A DNA stretch of 64,000 nt from Candidula unifasciata (lineage: Eukaryota > Mollusca > Gastropoda > Stylommatophora > Geomitridae). Location: the NCBI GenBank assembly GCA_905116865.2, contig CAJHNH020002447.1:940698-1004697 (forward strand), given 5' to 3'. The translations under genes were made by a program, and so were the position numbers. The number at the start of each line of letters is the position of its first letter. Position 1 is the first letter of the stretch. Under the pieces are notes generated by a model. It was not told the DNA's origin and made no database searches. It worked only from the letters and a program-made list of their open reading frames with translations. This document shows positions 31,181 through 41,717 of this stretch, one piece after another.

Positions 31181-31546
31181 TTCACTATTCGTATTCGGCC
31201 GAATAGTGAAAATCACTATTTGGTACAGCCCTAGTACAAACAGTTTATCAAAAGGTCTCTTTCTTTCTAATGCTGTCTTAGTTTTTCAATTCTTATCAGC
31301 TACACTTGATGCTACAGCCGCCCCCTTAGAGCTTCCCAGAGCCCAAAAAATTTAATCGTGGCTTCTACTGCCACCCAAGACCTCCTTTCTGCTGTTTATG
31401 CGGCGACAGTCGCAGCCCCCCCCCTTTTTTTTTTCTGCCCGGATGTCCGTAGCGCCCACTTTGGGAAACATTGATCTAGCTTATTCTACTTTTCAGCTGG
31501 TTTGAATTTTTTTTTTTCACTTTTGGGGCTCGTCTATTATTTACCT

Positions 31547-31805
31547 GGGAGTCCCCGTGGCGGAGCGGCTAGAAGCTCGTCGTGGATCGAAAGGTCGTGG
31601 GTTCGCTCCCTGGAGTAGCCGGACTTTTTTCAAAAATGACCTTGGCTCCCAGGTCGATCCAGCCTTGAGTGGGTACCGGGTGCAGTCCCGGGAAGTAGAG
31701 GCGGCCGGCGTGATGCCGATTGGTCTATATATATATATATATATATAGGTCTAGCCCTATACGCCTAAAGGCGTGGAAAAGGGTCCTTTACTGTTACTTT
31801 TTTTA
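31547..31805 (+). mobile_element. tRNA-derived SINE family A, complete, with 13-bp target duplication
   Basis: CTATTATTTACCT flanks it at 31534-31546 and 31806-31818. The head GAGTCCCCGTGGCGGAGCGG matches an A-box-like region, and GGTCGTGGGTTCGCTCCC a B box. The body has AGTAGCCGGACTTTTTTCAA, the GGGTACCGGGTGCAG block, a short internal (TA)n, and the end AGGCGTGGAAAAGGGTCC. The exact duplication makes this the best-defined SINE in the window. Confidence 0.9.
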
Positions 31806-32489
31806 CTATTATTTACCTATAAATTTGACGTAATCGATTCAAGTTAGACACCTGTTGATTCAGAAAGAAGTAACCGATCACAGAAAATTAAAGTATACTT
31901 GTCAGCTGGCTTTTATTTATGTTCGCTTTTGGTGGTTAAAAAACAAGCGTTGTCATTGTCAGTGAATGATTCATCATTATACGTTTCTGAGTAGTATCTG
32001 TTTAATCCACTGTAACCACATGTGACACTTGAACACCCATCCAGTTTCTGTTATAAGTTAAGTTATAACTGCTGCATCATCGCACTCGTCAAAAATGAGT
32101 CGGGATTTAATTTGAATTTGGTCAACAAAAGCATCAGTGACATTTCGTTTATCATATTATTTAATTTAATTTAAACGATAAGGTAAACCGAACTAGAGTG
32201 GCATAAATGAGGTAGATGCCGTCTCCAAAATGAATGGTGGTTGCAGTGTATTTCAAACTGTGGCCCTTGGTGGTTGTTAAACTTAGAATTACTACTTCAA
32301 GTACTTATACTACATTTTAATTTGCCCATCACATTATTCATAATTGTTTGTCATCATCTTGTGGCAGTACCTTCACATAATGTCAGTTTATCACAGTCCA
32401 CTTAAAAAGCTCTGGATCTCTCAATTCAACTGCTGGGTGGAGGGGTGGAACAATATTTTAAGCTAGGGAAAACAAGTTCACAGTAATTG

Positions 32490-32615
32490 ACCTCCAGTTG
32501 TAGAGTTAAAGGACTGACCTGCAGTTGAAGAGTTAGAGGATTGACCTGCAGTTGAAGAGTTAGAGGATTGATCTGCAGTTGTAGAGCTAAAGGATTGACC
32601 TGCAGTTGTAGAGTT
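32490..32615. repeat. 27-bp minisatellite
   Basis: Five copies of GACCTGCAGTTGAAGAGTTA plus GAGGATT (27 bp). Followed by a looser array of CATTGCTTAATTA-type units to about 32760 that continues after the MITE at 33310-33400. Confidence 0.85.
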
Positions 32616-32779
32616 ATTGCTTCATTCATCAGTCTGTCATTGCTTCATTAGCCAGGTGTATCATTGCTTAATTAATTAGTATATTCATTGCTAAATTAGC
32701 CATTATGTCATTGCTTAATTTGTTGGGTCTGTCATTGCTTGTTGACTTTGAAAACTTTTTGGCTTTCTACAAAATTTTG

Positions 32780-33304
32780 GGCTATCTTCCGAATAATGGT
32801 CCCAAATTATCGAGGCCGAGGCATCATACGTTCACAGGTTACTACCTAGAAGCCCAATGAACACATGATACGCCGATTTTACGTCTCTTTTGACTACTCT
32901 TTGGGCCTGTGATGCTAAACCCTCTGGGACTCAAAGAGCAAACAGGGCCTCAGTCACGTGTCAGTTACGGACTTCCACCTCAGCAGAGACTCCCACCACC
33001 ACCGAGAGTATCTCCCATGCCGCTATGCGCAGCGTGGATTGGGGCTAAACTAGATGGCTGGGACTCACGAGCAAATAAAATGAAGGAAGCTGCAGGAGAT
33101 GCGGTAGTTGCTGCTCATGAGTCCCAGCCATCTAGTTTAGCCCCAATCCACGCATAGCGTAGTGGGAGATACTCTCACCGTGGCGTCAGTCGCTGGAAGT
33201 GCACACTTTAAGTCGTCAGAAGTCCGCAATTGACACGAGACTGAGGCACAGTTAGGGTATATTTTCGGCCCCAATAATTTAGGACCATTATTTGGAAGAT
33301 AGCC
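32780..33304. mobile_element. foldback MITE family E, complete copy 1, 8-bp target duplication
   Basis: AAATTTTG lies at both borders (32772-32779 and 33305-33312). Ends are GGCTATCTTCCGAATAATGG and its inverse. Further inside, blocks such as GCCTCAGTCACGTGTCAGTT and a central hairpin, CTAAACTAGATGGCTGGGAC against GTCCCAGCCATCTAGTTTAG, are also inverted, so almost the whole 525 bp can fold. The open frame at 32909-33157 only reads the hairpin. No transposase. The 8-bp duplication fits hAT, P or Merlin-like families; the superfamily is not settled. Confidence 0.88.
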
Positions 33305-33404
33305 AAATTTTGTTATTATGTCATTTCTTCATCTGTTGGGTCTGTCATTACTTGTTGACTTTGAATTCTGTTTTGGCTTTCTACAGAATTGTGGGGGTCT
33401 AACC

Positions 33405-34847
33405 CACTGACTACCAGACCCGCTAACCCCTGCACTGTCCCACATACTTTATATTTTAGTTAACTAAAAATGCCATAGCTTGACAACTATTTACCATACA
33501 CTTATCATATTTTGTATTTTTGCAACAAATTGAATAAAAAACAAATTTAAAGGCCATTATCAGTGTTTGATGTCATCATTATGTTGCTGTAGATTGGTGC
33601 AGAAAAGGCAACAGAAACATTTGCTATCTGAGACCAATTTAACTACATTCTTTTTTGTTGTTGCTGAAATAATCCTTGGTGAGAGCTCTGCCTAACTGAA
33701 ATAACATTCTGCAATTTCAGTGGCTGTTTGCCACTTTGCATGAAGAATTAATGATATAGTATGACTGAACTGTCAAACTAAAAAAAAACTTTTAAAACAC
33801 CCATTGCGCCCTGGTAAACATTGAGGATTGCATTGTGGAACATCTAACTTACTTAGTCACTATTATTCTACCTTGGGGTGTCGAGGTTTGCCAGAGAGAT
33901 TGTCAGACTTTGTCTTGTCAGTGGACCCTGGGTTGCCCTGGATGTCTGGTTTAAAGCCTCCTATGCATGCTATGGTTACAGATTTTCTTCCATTCTGCAT
34001 ACATGTCTAAACCATCGTAATTGTGACTGATCTACTCGTTTGTAAGGCCTGTGTTTCAAGATCTTGACATATGCATTGTGACAATGTTTGCTAAACTCAA
34101 TGCCACAGAGCCACAATCTACACTAACAGACGCATCTAAGGATACACACCTGAAGCACATGCACAAAACAGTTTACTATTGTACCATAACACCCTTACCT
34201 CTGACTCCCACCCCTTTCAGTTTCAGCTATGTTTTAGAAGGCAGTTTGCGAGAATGATCAAAGTCACAGTCATCAAACTGTTCAGAAATATCCTAACCTT
34301 AACTTTCCGACTTAGAAAGTCATGAAAATCTCCCATAGTGTCATAAATATTCCCCACACTTGTGCCAGACTAGCCATGACAATCGCAAATCATCCACCAT
34401 TATCAAAACATTAGCCTAGTGCGTCACCATGGGAGCTCACCAACAAAAATTAATGAAAACATTACTTTCGGTGCTGCAGAATTGTTTTCCTTAAAGAAAC
34501 AGAGAAATGAATGGAGTAATGGCTTCAAGCAAATTGGTGTCAAAAATCGTGATTTTAACCTGCATCCAAAGTTACAATCACAGGAGGGCGATCATGGTAG
34601 CCAGGCATTAACTTCGACCGATCACATACCGTGCAGTCATGCTAGTCAGTGGGTTAATATCCACATTTACTTGGTTTTGTGATTTTGGGCTTAATATCCA
34701 CACATGCTTGGATCTTGATTTTATATTCAGTACCCACACGCAAATCTGTACGTTTTTTTATAGCTCATGGATCTGTGATTTTGTATTAAAAGTTTCATCA
34801 ATATTATATTGTCTTGATAATTATTTTATTTTGTCTTGTTATTTTAG
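33405..34847. other. region upstream of MPST, no gene recognised
   Basis: No repeat family of the window and no clear exon is recognisable. Because the first visible MPST exon starts with a splice acceptor (34847), a 5' non-coding or mitochondrial-targeting exon should lie here or further upstream, but I cannot point to it. Confidence 0.45.
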
Positions 34848-35455
34848 CCTTGTAGTGGAAAAAAAAATGAAGTTGCCATTTGGATCTACTCTAGTGACAA
34901 CCCAGTGGTTGCGTGATGTCGTCAGACTGAACCTCCCAGACAAGAAAATTTTGGATGCATCTTGGCATCTCCCAAATACAGGGAGAAATGCATTATTGGA
35001 ATACAATCGTTGCCATATTCCAGGTGCAGTCTTTTTCGACATTGATGAATGTGCTGACAAATCATCAGGGCTGGCCCACACTGTGCCACCAGCAGAAGTT
35101 TTTGAAGCTTATGTAGGAGCATTAGGTATCAGCAATGACACCCATGTCATTATTTATGATAATCACCCACAGTTTCCTGTCTTCTCAGCTCAGAGAGTTT
35201 GGTGGACATTTCGCTTATTTGGACATAGTAAAATTTCTGTTTTAGATGGAGGTCTTCCTAAATGGATCTCAGAAGGAGGAGAGGTCACAGATAAACTGTC
35301 ATGGTTTCCCAGGAAAACATATGCGGCAAAGTTCAATCCGGGGCTTATCAAGTATTTCAAGGACATTGAGACCAACATACATAACCCAGAGTTTCTTGTT
35401 GTAGACGTCCGACCAGAAGGTCGCTTTCAAGGCATTGCAGCAGAACCGAGACCAG
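34848..35455 (+). CDS. MPST: MPST exon with start codon
   Basis: Acceptor TTATTTTAG at 34847, then a 19-base leader to ATG 34867. Codes for the whole first rhodanese domain ([33 protein letters not shown]) and the start of the second. Donor GTAGGA, phase 1. Confidence 0.92.
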
Positions 35456-38400
35456 GTAGGAAAGTTGTTGTCTAGACATCTTTGATCATTTAAAGACAAC
35501 ACTTTTTTGTGTGGATCAAGTTGATTGAAGCTTATTTCCTTTTCTGCCTCATCATTGTAAAATTTGCCAGCATTAATCTTTTGTGGTGAATGTTTTACAT
35601 AAGGCATTTATATTTGCTCATTGTTTGTTTATTTGTTTAAATATATCTAGTTCTGTGTGATTTAGTTTAGGTAAATGACCATGAACCCTAGATTATACAT
35701 TTCAATATATTTTTTGGTAAATCACAGCAAATCTTAGATTATATGTTTAGGTATACTGCTGTGAATACTGTATTTTATTTTGATATATTTTACATATCAC
35801 AGCTAATAATCTAGGATTTTCTACAGTACATCTAAATTTTAGGAAAATATGGTACAAATCGTTTAAGACGATCTCAAATGTGGCGAATTTATGTTGGGCA
35901 GAACGAGTTGTTTATCCTCTGCAATTTTGCCTGCTCGAATTCTTAGCTGGATAGGAGGAATTGCGGATAAGAACCATTTCTTGAGTTCCCGGTGAGTTTT
36001 CCTTCTCAGGTCTGCAGTGTACATAATCTCAGATATGCTGGGATCCACTAACATGTAATAATCTGTTTAAAATTCCTCTTTAGAGCAAGCATACTATGAA
36101 TCTTCTGCTTGTTAGAAGATGTCTCTGATCCACAAATATTTAGGTCACTTAATCTTTTGTATACCCTCCAGGTGGATACCTAGCTTGATCATGACTGCCA
36201 GATGTCTTTCTCTTGTTGTGTACACGATCTGTAAAATCTGTTGCATGAAAAACTGATGTTCTAGAACAAAGTAAAAGTCCAGAAGTGGAGAACAATCAGA
36301 ACTTTCCACCAGAATTTACAGCTGGTGAACGCAAAGTAAAAGAACAAGAAGGATCTTCATTGATTTGGGTTTCAGATGTTTGGCTAGCTGATGTGATATC
36401 ATGAAGAAGCTTGCATTCACATAGTGGAATTGCTGGCAACTGATTTAGGTTGCTTTATGAATGTATCTAGGCACACCTACACAAGAAGAATATAGCATGT
36501 CACCTAGAATGAAAGTGATAAATAAGGTAGAAGAATTCAACCATGATTTACAAAAAAACAATAATTAAAATAAAAAAAAAAATCACAAAAATAAAGCAAG
36601 TAAACTACAATCAGAGAGAACGTGATAGAAAATTGACTAATAAACATGGTGGCAATATGGTACTGCTTTGACACTAGTAACTGCACAAGTCCTGGTACAA
36701 TATGGTACTGCTTTGACACTAGTAACTGCACAAGTCCTGGTACAATATGGTACTGCTTTGACACTAGTAACTGCACAAGTCCTGGTACAATATGGTACTG
36801 CTTTGACACTAGTAACTGCACAAGTCCTGGTACAATATGGTACTGCTTTGACACTAGTAACTGCACAAGTCCTGGTACAATATGGCTATCATGTTAGGAT
36901 GTCTGTAAATGGCCATTAAATTATTATATCTCTCTTCTTGTGGGAACCTCTGACAGATATTAAGCCTGGCTGTATACCACACTCAGTCAGTCTTCCATTC
37001 ACAAAATTCTACGATTTGGACAACCGCTCAATGAAGTCGGCCGAACAACTGCAGCAGATATTTGAGGCCTCTGGGATTGATCTGAACAAAAATATTGTAG
37101 CTTCCTGTGGATCAGGTACGTGATTTTTTTTGTCTTGTGACATATTATACACAAGTATGTACATACACATAAAGCTTATATACATCAGCCTTTCTATATG
37201 CATATATTATGTATACATCAGCCTTTCTATATGCATATATTATGTATACATCAGCCTTTCTATATGCATATATTATGTATACATCAGCCTTTCTAAATGC
37301 ATATATTATGTATACATCAGCCTTTCTATATGCATATATTATGTATACATCAGCCTTTCTATATGCATATATTATGTATACATCAGCCTTTCTATATGCA
37401 TATATTATGTATACATCAGCCTTTCTATATGCATATATTATGTATACATCAGCCTGTCTGTATACACACAGTTTATATACCACACGTTCTATTGTTACAC
37501 CAGTTAACCTAGACATGATGCCCATCATCCTGCACCCTGCCCCACCACTAAAAAACAAACTTTTAGCAACATCCAGCAAAACTGTAAACATGAGCACTTG
37601 GAGAGATATAGTAATCAGTGGCAGAATAGAATCAAACATCCATTCAGTGAAGAACTAAGAATTTCCTGACCAGATCCAACGATTGTAGAATTTCCGGTCA
37701 CATATCTTGGTGACCAGATTTGATCCTCGAATTAGTGACATGCAGAATGCAAACAAGTGGCTTTATTGATAGTTTTTGAAATATGCCTCATGTGGGTATT
37801 TTTATTATTTCAGTATGATCGCAGTATACGTACTTAGTAAAATTTTGTTTTTTGTTACTAGTGCCTATTTAGCCTTTTTATGATGTCGGAACCAGACATG
37901 TAGTATTGATGATTCTGAATCTGCCTGCTAATGTATCACTGGAAGCGATAATTTCTGGATAATTAGAGATACACCGGTGAATTATATCATCATATCCCAG
38001 TAAAATAGTGAGAACGATGATAAGAGTTGGTGACGGAGATGATGTACGTACATCTGAAGAAAGAAGTGGGTGTGACACAAGAGACCAGAACATTTCTACA
38101 GCTGAAAATTATGCGTAGAAATGGAGAAAGGCTGGTGCTCAAAATGAACTTAGTTAGCTTAACAATTTTCCTCCATATAAAGAACAAGATGCCATCTCAG
38201 ACACAACTGGGTATACGTCAGCTGAATTTTGTTTTCTGAAGAATAAGTAATTGAAACAGGAAAAACCATTCTGTGTTTTGTGTGACAGAAAATAATGTTG
38301 GCCATAACCCGGCATGACACTTAGAGAGTTAACATGATCTACTGTTCACTCCAATGTTGTTATGGAAAAGACAAGAAAAGTGGAATTCCTGAGAGCAGAA

Positions 38401-40382
38401 TAATAAACAAGCCAGTTCTTTAAGAAAACACAATAAAAGTATATGGGGTGTCAATCAGTTTGGCCAGCTGGGTGCAGACTACCCTTACCCACATAGATCC
38501 TATAAATGGTACCAGCTGCTGGCCTTGCGTTCGAGAAGCTGACTGTCCAGAAAGCAATGACAAACTACTGGACGTAAATGTGTCTAACCAAAAAATTATA
38601 GGATTGGTTCTGCAATGTAACATGCACAGTTAAATAGCGGACAACTGTGCACAGTTAAATAATTGACAGCTTGGTTTTGATGTGATAAAACAGTTGACAG
38701 CTAGGCACACTTAAATAGTTGACAGCTGGGCACTAGTGTGTTTAAGCAGTTGACAGCTGATAATTCATATGGTTAAATAGTTGCCATTTGAGCAGCCATA
38801 TGAGTACGATATATGGCATCTGTCCATCGAAGAGCTAGTAATAAAGTCTGCAATTTTGTGTACCAACTGGTGACTGTAAGCTATTGCAAATGTCTGTTCG
38901 AAGTGAGATCTAAGAGGTGTTTTCTTTTTTTCCAGGAAGCAAGATAACTACAGTGGAACCTCGCTTAACGAGCATAATTCGTTCCAGAATCATACTCGTT
39001 AAGCGAAACACTCGTTATGCGAAACAATTTTTCTTATATCAATAAATGTAAAATACGATAATGCGTTCCATTAAAAAAAAAATACTTACAAAGCACTATG
39101 TATAACGTTTATTTAAAGACAATTATAAATACATATTGTTAGGGAGAGTGAATCATCTTCATCTTTTTTTTTTCAAAAGCGGAACAAACCCACCTGGAAT
39201 GCGAATTCGGTTTGCAGAAAAAAATGTGGAAATAATTATGATACATAGCTAATTTTTTTTTTTTTACTAGAAAGATGTCCAGAGGCATTTGTTTTTGCCG
39301 ACGCTATAAAAATTTGGCGAAAATGCGACACAGCATTATCATTAAATAAATTTGCAACGCGCATAGCCACTTTCTTATTAGGGTGATGCTTCTCAATGTA
39401 AGACGAGTTTGCTATGCTTTCAGCACTTCTCTTATTTCGCCAGAAGATTGTTGCTTTTATGTTAACTCCTCTTCCTCCTCTGACAAACTTTCCTCCAAAA
39501 CTTCTTGCTGTGAAACACAATGCAACTCTGTAAGCTCTTTCTTGGGTGGTCAGCTCTTGGCTGTGCTCTTCCACAAGCTCTTCGATATCACTGTTATCCA
39601 CCTACTATCCTATGATAGTGGCCAAAGACACAATCTCGTTGACTACAGGTTCCACAGGTACTGTCTAGAACCCCTTAGTCACAAATCGACAACGCTCTCA
39701 GGCCAAAGCTTCTTCCAAGCAGAAATTAGGGTTCTCTAGGTAACCCCTCCCCCCGCCATGTCGATCATCTTGAGGCAGGCAACGATGTGGAAGTGATTTT
39801 TTCCAAAATTCTTTGACAGTGAGGTTGGTCCCTTCAGTCACCTGAAAATAATGCTTGAAAAGTGCTTTAGTGTAGAGCTTCTTAAAGTTAGAAATAACTT
39901 GCTGGTCCATGGGCTGGAGAAACGGAGTGGTGTTGGGAGGCAGAAACTGGATCTTGATGAACCTAAATTCTTCAGAGAAGTAATCATATAGGCCTGGAGG
40001 ATTCATGTACATATATCACAATATAACACAAGTTTGAGAAAATCTGTGATCACAAACGACACTACGATGCTACTGGAACGAGTGCTAAACACCGACTGAT
40101 GTAACATGCGCACAATCTGGGACTTCCCTCTCCTCGCCACTCGTTATGCGAAACAATTTGTTTTGCTTGTTATGTGAGTTACTCGTTATGAGAGGTGCTC
40201 GTTAAGCGAGGTTCTACTGTAACTAAATTTATCTTTTTTTCTGTTCCATAGGCATATCTGCCTGTTTATTGGCACTAGCAGGGCATCTGTGTAATAAAGA
40301 TGACATTGCTGTTTATGATGGATCATGGACGGAATGGTTTGCCAGAGCTCCAGATAACCTGAAGAAGAATATCCCTGTATAG
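34867..40382 (+). CDS. MPST: 3-mercaptopyruvate sulfurtransferase, 3 coding exons
   Basis: The enzyme transfers sulfur from 3-mercaptopyruvate to a cysteine persulfide, feeding cysteine breakdown and H2S production in cytosol and mitochondria. Exons 34867-35455, 36957-37115 and 40252-40382 join (phases 1 and 1) to 292 residues; human MPST has 297. Two rhodanese domains can be followed: [10 protein letters not shown]...ILDASWHLP and [12 protein letters not shown] in the first, and [24 protein letters not shown] and the catalytic loop in the second. The loop reads C247-G-S-G-I-S, which separates MPST (CGSG) from thiosulfate sulfurtransferase (CRKG). R186 and R195 fit the substrate-binding arginines. 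The first visible exon starts at acceptor 34847, and the frame is open back to it, so an upstream exon could extend the N-terminus. Introns carry two minisatellites and a Tigger element. Confidence 0.94.
35456..36650. other. MPST intron 1, first part
   Basis: A/T-rich intron. It holds a 3' fragment of the dispersed family C at about 36262-36345 (AGTCCAGAAGTGGAGAACAA, TTTACAGCTGGTGAACGCAA). Otherwise nothing recognisable. Confidence 0.6.
36655..36885. repeat. 45-bp minisatellite in MPST intron 1, five near-identical copies
   Basis: Five tandem copies of TATGGTACTGCTTTGACACT AGTAACTGCACAAGTCCTGG TACAA with no visible differences between complete copies. Such uniformity suggests recent expansion. 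Open on both strands because the unit is a multiple of three; not a gene. Confidence 0.95.
36957..37115 (+). CDS. MPST: MPST middle exon, with catalytic cysteine
   Basis: Between TCTGACAG and GTACGT. Codes for [20 protein letters not shown], the [19 protein letters not shown] helix and VASCGS; the last base opens the next glycine codon. Phase 1 at both ends. Confidence 0.93.
37165..37465. repeat. 33-bp minisatellite in MPST intron 2
   Basis: Eight copies of TATACATCAGCCTTTCTATA plus TGCATATATTATG (33 bp), beginning about 60 bp after the catalytic exon's donor. All frames stay open and give an 11-residue period; these are by-products of the unit length. Confidence 0.95.
37500..38635. other. 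MPST intron 2, unassigned part
   Basis: I see no repeat family and no domain. The short frames are unremarkable. Confidence 0.45.
38625..38800. repeat. degenerate GTTGACAGCT repeat
   Basis: Five or six diverged units around TTAAATAGTTGACAGCTGGG, about 30-40 bp apart, in MPST intron 2. Confidence 0.6.
38951..40219 (-). mobile_element. Tigger/pogo DNA transposon remnant in MPST intron 2
   Basis: Terminal inverted repeats CAGTGGAACCTCGCTTAACG (38951) and the inverse of CAGTAGAACCTCGCTTAACG (ending 40219) are flanked by TA on both sides, as for the Tc1/mariner superfamily. Second inverted blocks ACTCGTTATGCGAAACAATT lie inside both ends. Minus-strand frames at 39236-40012 are Tigger-like transposase. 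Internal deletions and stops make it inactive. It is antisense to MPST and ends 32 bp before the last exon, so it makes up the distal part of the intron. Confidence 0.9.
39236..40012 (-). pseudogene. Tigger-like transposase fragment
   Basis: The right-hand frame (39698-40012) reads [20 protein letters not shown] followed by [16 protein letters not shown], the end of the DDE domain. The left-hand frame (39236-39601) reads [20 protein letters not shown] and [31 protein letters not shown], the Tigger C-terminus. They are separated by a frame change. N-terminal DNA-binding region missing. Confidence 0.9.
40252..40382 (+). CDS. MPST: MPST last coding exon
   Basis: After TGTTCCATAG, coding for [20 protein letters not shown] and [16 protein letters not shown], stop TAG at 40380-40382. 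The YDGSWxEW motif is the usual end of MPST. A possible polyA signal ATTAAA is at 40537-40542. Confidence 0.93.
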
Positions 40383-40544
40383 TTTGTTATGATTTTGACA
40401 TCTGTTATCTGAACACTGATTCTGATTAATTAGATTTGTGTTATGATATTCTCATGATCTGCAGTAAGCTTTCTCATTTATTCCAGTTTTTGTTTTTTAA
40501 AGGCATATGTGCTGTTTTATATTTTTTTGGGTATTCATTAAAGC

Positions 40545-40830
40545 ATCTTCCCTGTGTGGGTTTCAGGGCCCCATTGTGGGAAAACAAGAAAAGACCTACT
40601 GTCTCCCCAGCAAGCATATCATAGGAGTTGACTCACTGGGGGCATTCTTCAAAGTCAGAGTACATCTGTATGAGAGGCAAGGAACCAAGAGTCTGCATAC
40701 AAATAAGGCAGATCTGTAAAACGGATGTTTACACTACACTCAGGTTCTGGAAAAAGACTAAAGTCTGGAGTGGGACGAACACCTAGAACTTTGCACCAGA
40801 GTTTACAACCGATGAACGCAAAGAAGATGG
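40545..40830 (+). repeat. dispersed SINE-like family C, full copy 1
   Basis: About 285 bp, from GTGTGGGTTTCAGGGCCCCA through TACATCTGTATGAGAGGCAA, CTGCATACAAATAAGGCAGA, CTCAGGTTCTGGAAAAAGAC and TTTACAACCGATGAACGCAA, ending in a GAAGA-rich tail. Matches 44046-44290 over its length. No clear tRNA-like promoter seen, so whether it is a SINE or the 3' end of a longer element is open. Directly downstream of MPST. Confidence 0.75.
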
Positions 40831-40834
40831 AGAA

Positions 40835-41710
40835 GATTAAGGCATCTCTTCTATTGCTTTTGTGTGCTGTGACAGTGAGTAGACCAGCAGATTCTGCTAC
40901 TGTTCCAGGGACTGGTTCTTTCTCCAATCGAATATGCTTTTGCCATACTCACAGTCACCAATACTCAGTTGAAAGAGTTTATTTTTGCTTTATTATAAAT
41001 TAATGTAACTCTGAGTAACACACCTGGCGAAATATGCCAGGCAATAAATTGTGCAATGTATTGTTTATGTCTGCATTATTTATGTTCATTACAGCAAAAA
41101 ATTGTTTTAAATGTAATTGAAATATTAAGTGAATTGTCATTTTTTTTCCTTTAGCTTTAGCCTTGTCTGTTTTTGTATGCTTGTCTTTTGTTGCCTGCTT
41201 GTCTGTTGTTGCATGCTTCTGTTGGTTGCAGTCTTGTCTGATGTATCTGATAAGACATAATAATGAGCATAAATGAGTGGGCATAAATACATTTCTGTGT
41301 GAATGGTCTGTGCTGATTGAATGAAAGGTGAACTTTTGATATGAACTGAGAATGTTCTTGAATATTAGTGAGAACGTGGCAATTCTATACAGTTTTTACC
41401 TTATAATTACCCTGTATACAATATGCAGATGTTGAAATAAAAAATTATGTTCTGATTATTTGTTTGTCCACTTGTTTTTTTTTGCAAATGTAGATAATAC
41501 CGTCCAGCCTATTGAGTGCAGCTTATTTGTACATATTTAACCAGTTTATCTGATGTATGAGAAGTACACCCCATAAAAGAACTAGAGGGAATGGCAGACT
41601 TGGAACCTTTTGGACAGAATGGAACTAAAAACGGTCACTGTGAAAACAATCAAAAGTTTGGGAACAGATTGACTGGGCCAAACATATTTGACAGAGAATC
41701 AAAAACCGAT
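40835..41710. other. intergenic, no gene recognised
   Basis: A/T-rich sequence, with a short CTGTTGTTGCATGCTT-like repetition at about 41160-41235. Nothing else recognisable. Confidence 0.5.
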
Positions 41711-41717
41711 TTTTTTC

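Larger units (their letters stand above)
29927..31233 (+). mobile_element. hAT transposon remnant with terminal repeats, 8-bp target duplication and nested LINE
   Basis: GTACAAAC at 29919-29926 and 31234-31241 flanks the element. Terminal repeats read TAGGGCTGTACC from both sides, followed by palindromic ATTCGGCCGAATAG-like sequence. Inside the left half is the C-terminal dimerisation region of a hAT transposase (30023-30256), and inside the right half a 5'-truncated LINE (about 30430-31180). An 8-bp duplication and the terminal motif are diagnostic for hAT. Confidence 0.9.

Noticed and set aside
34639..34847. In-frame extension of the MPST frame upstream to an ATG at 34639
   Set aside because: Extension is hydrophobic, repetitive and A/T-rich, and a clear TTATTTTAG acceptor lies at 34847; the protein length fits a start at 34867.
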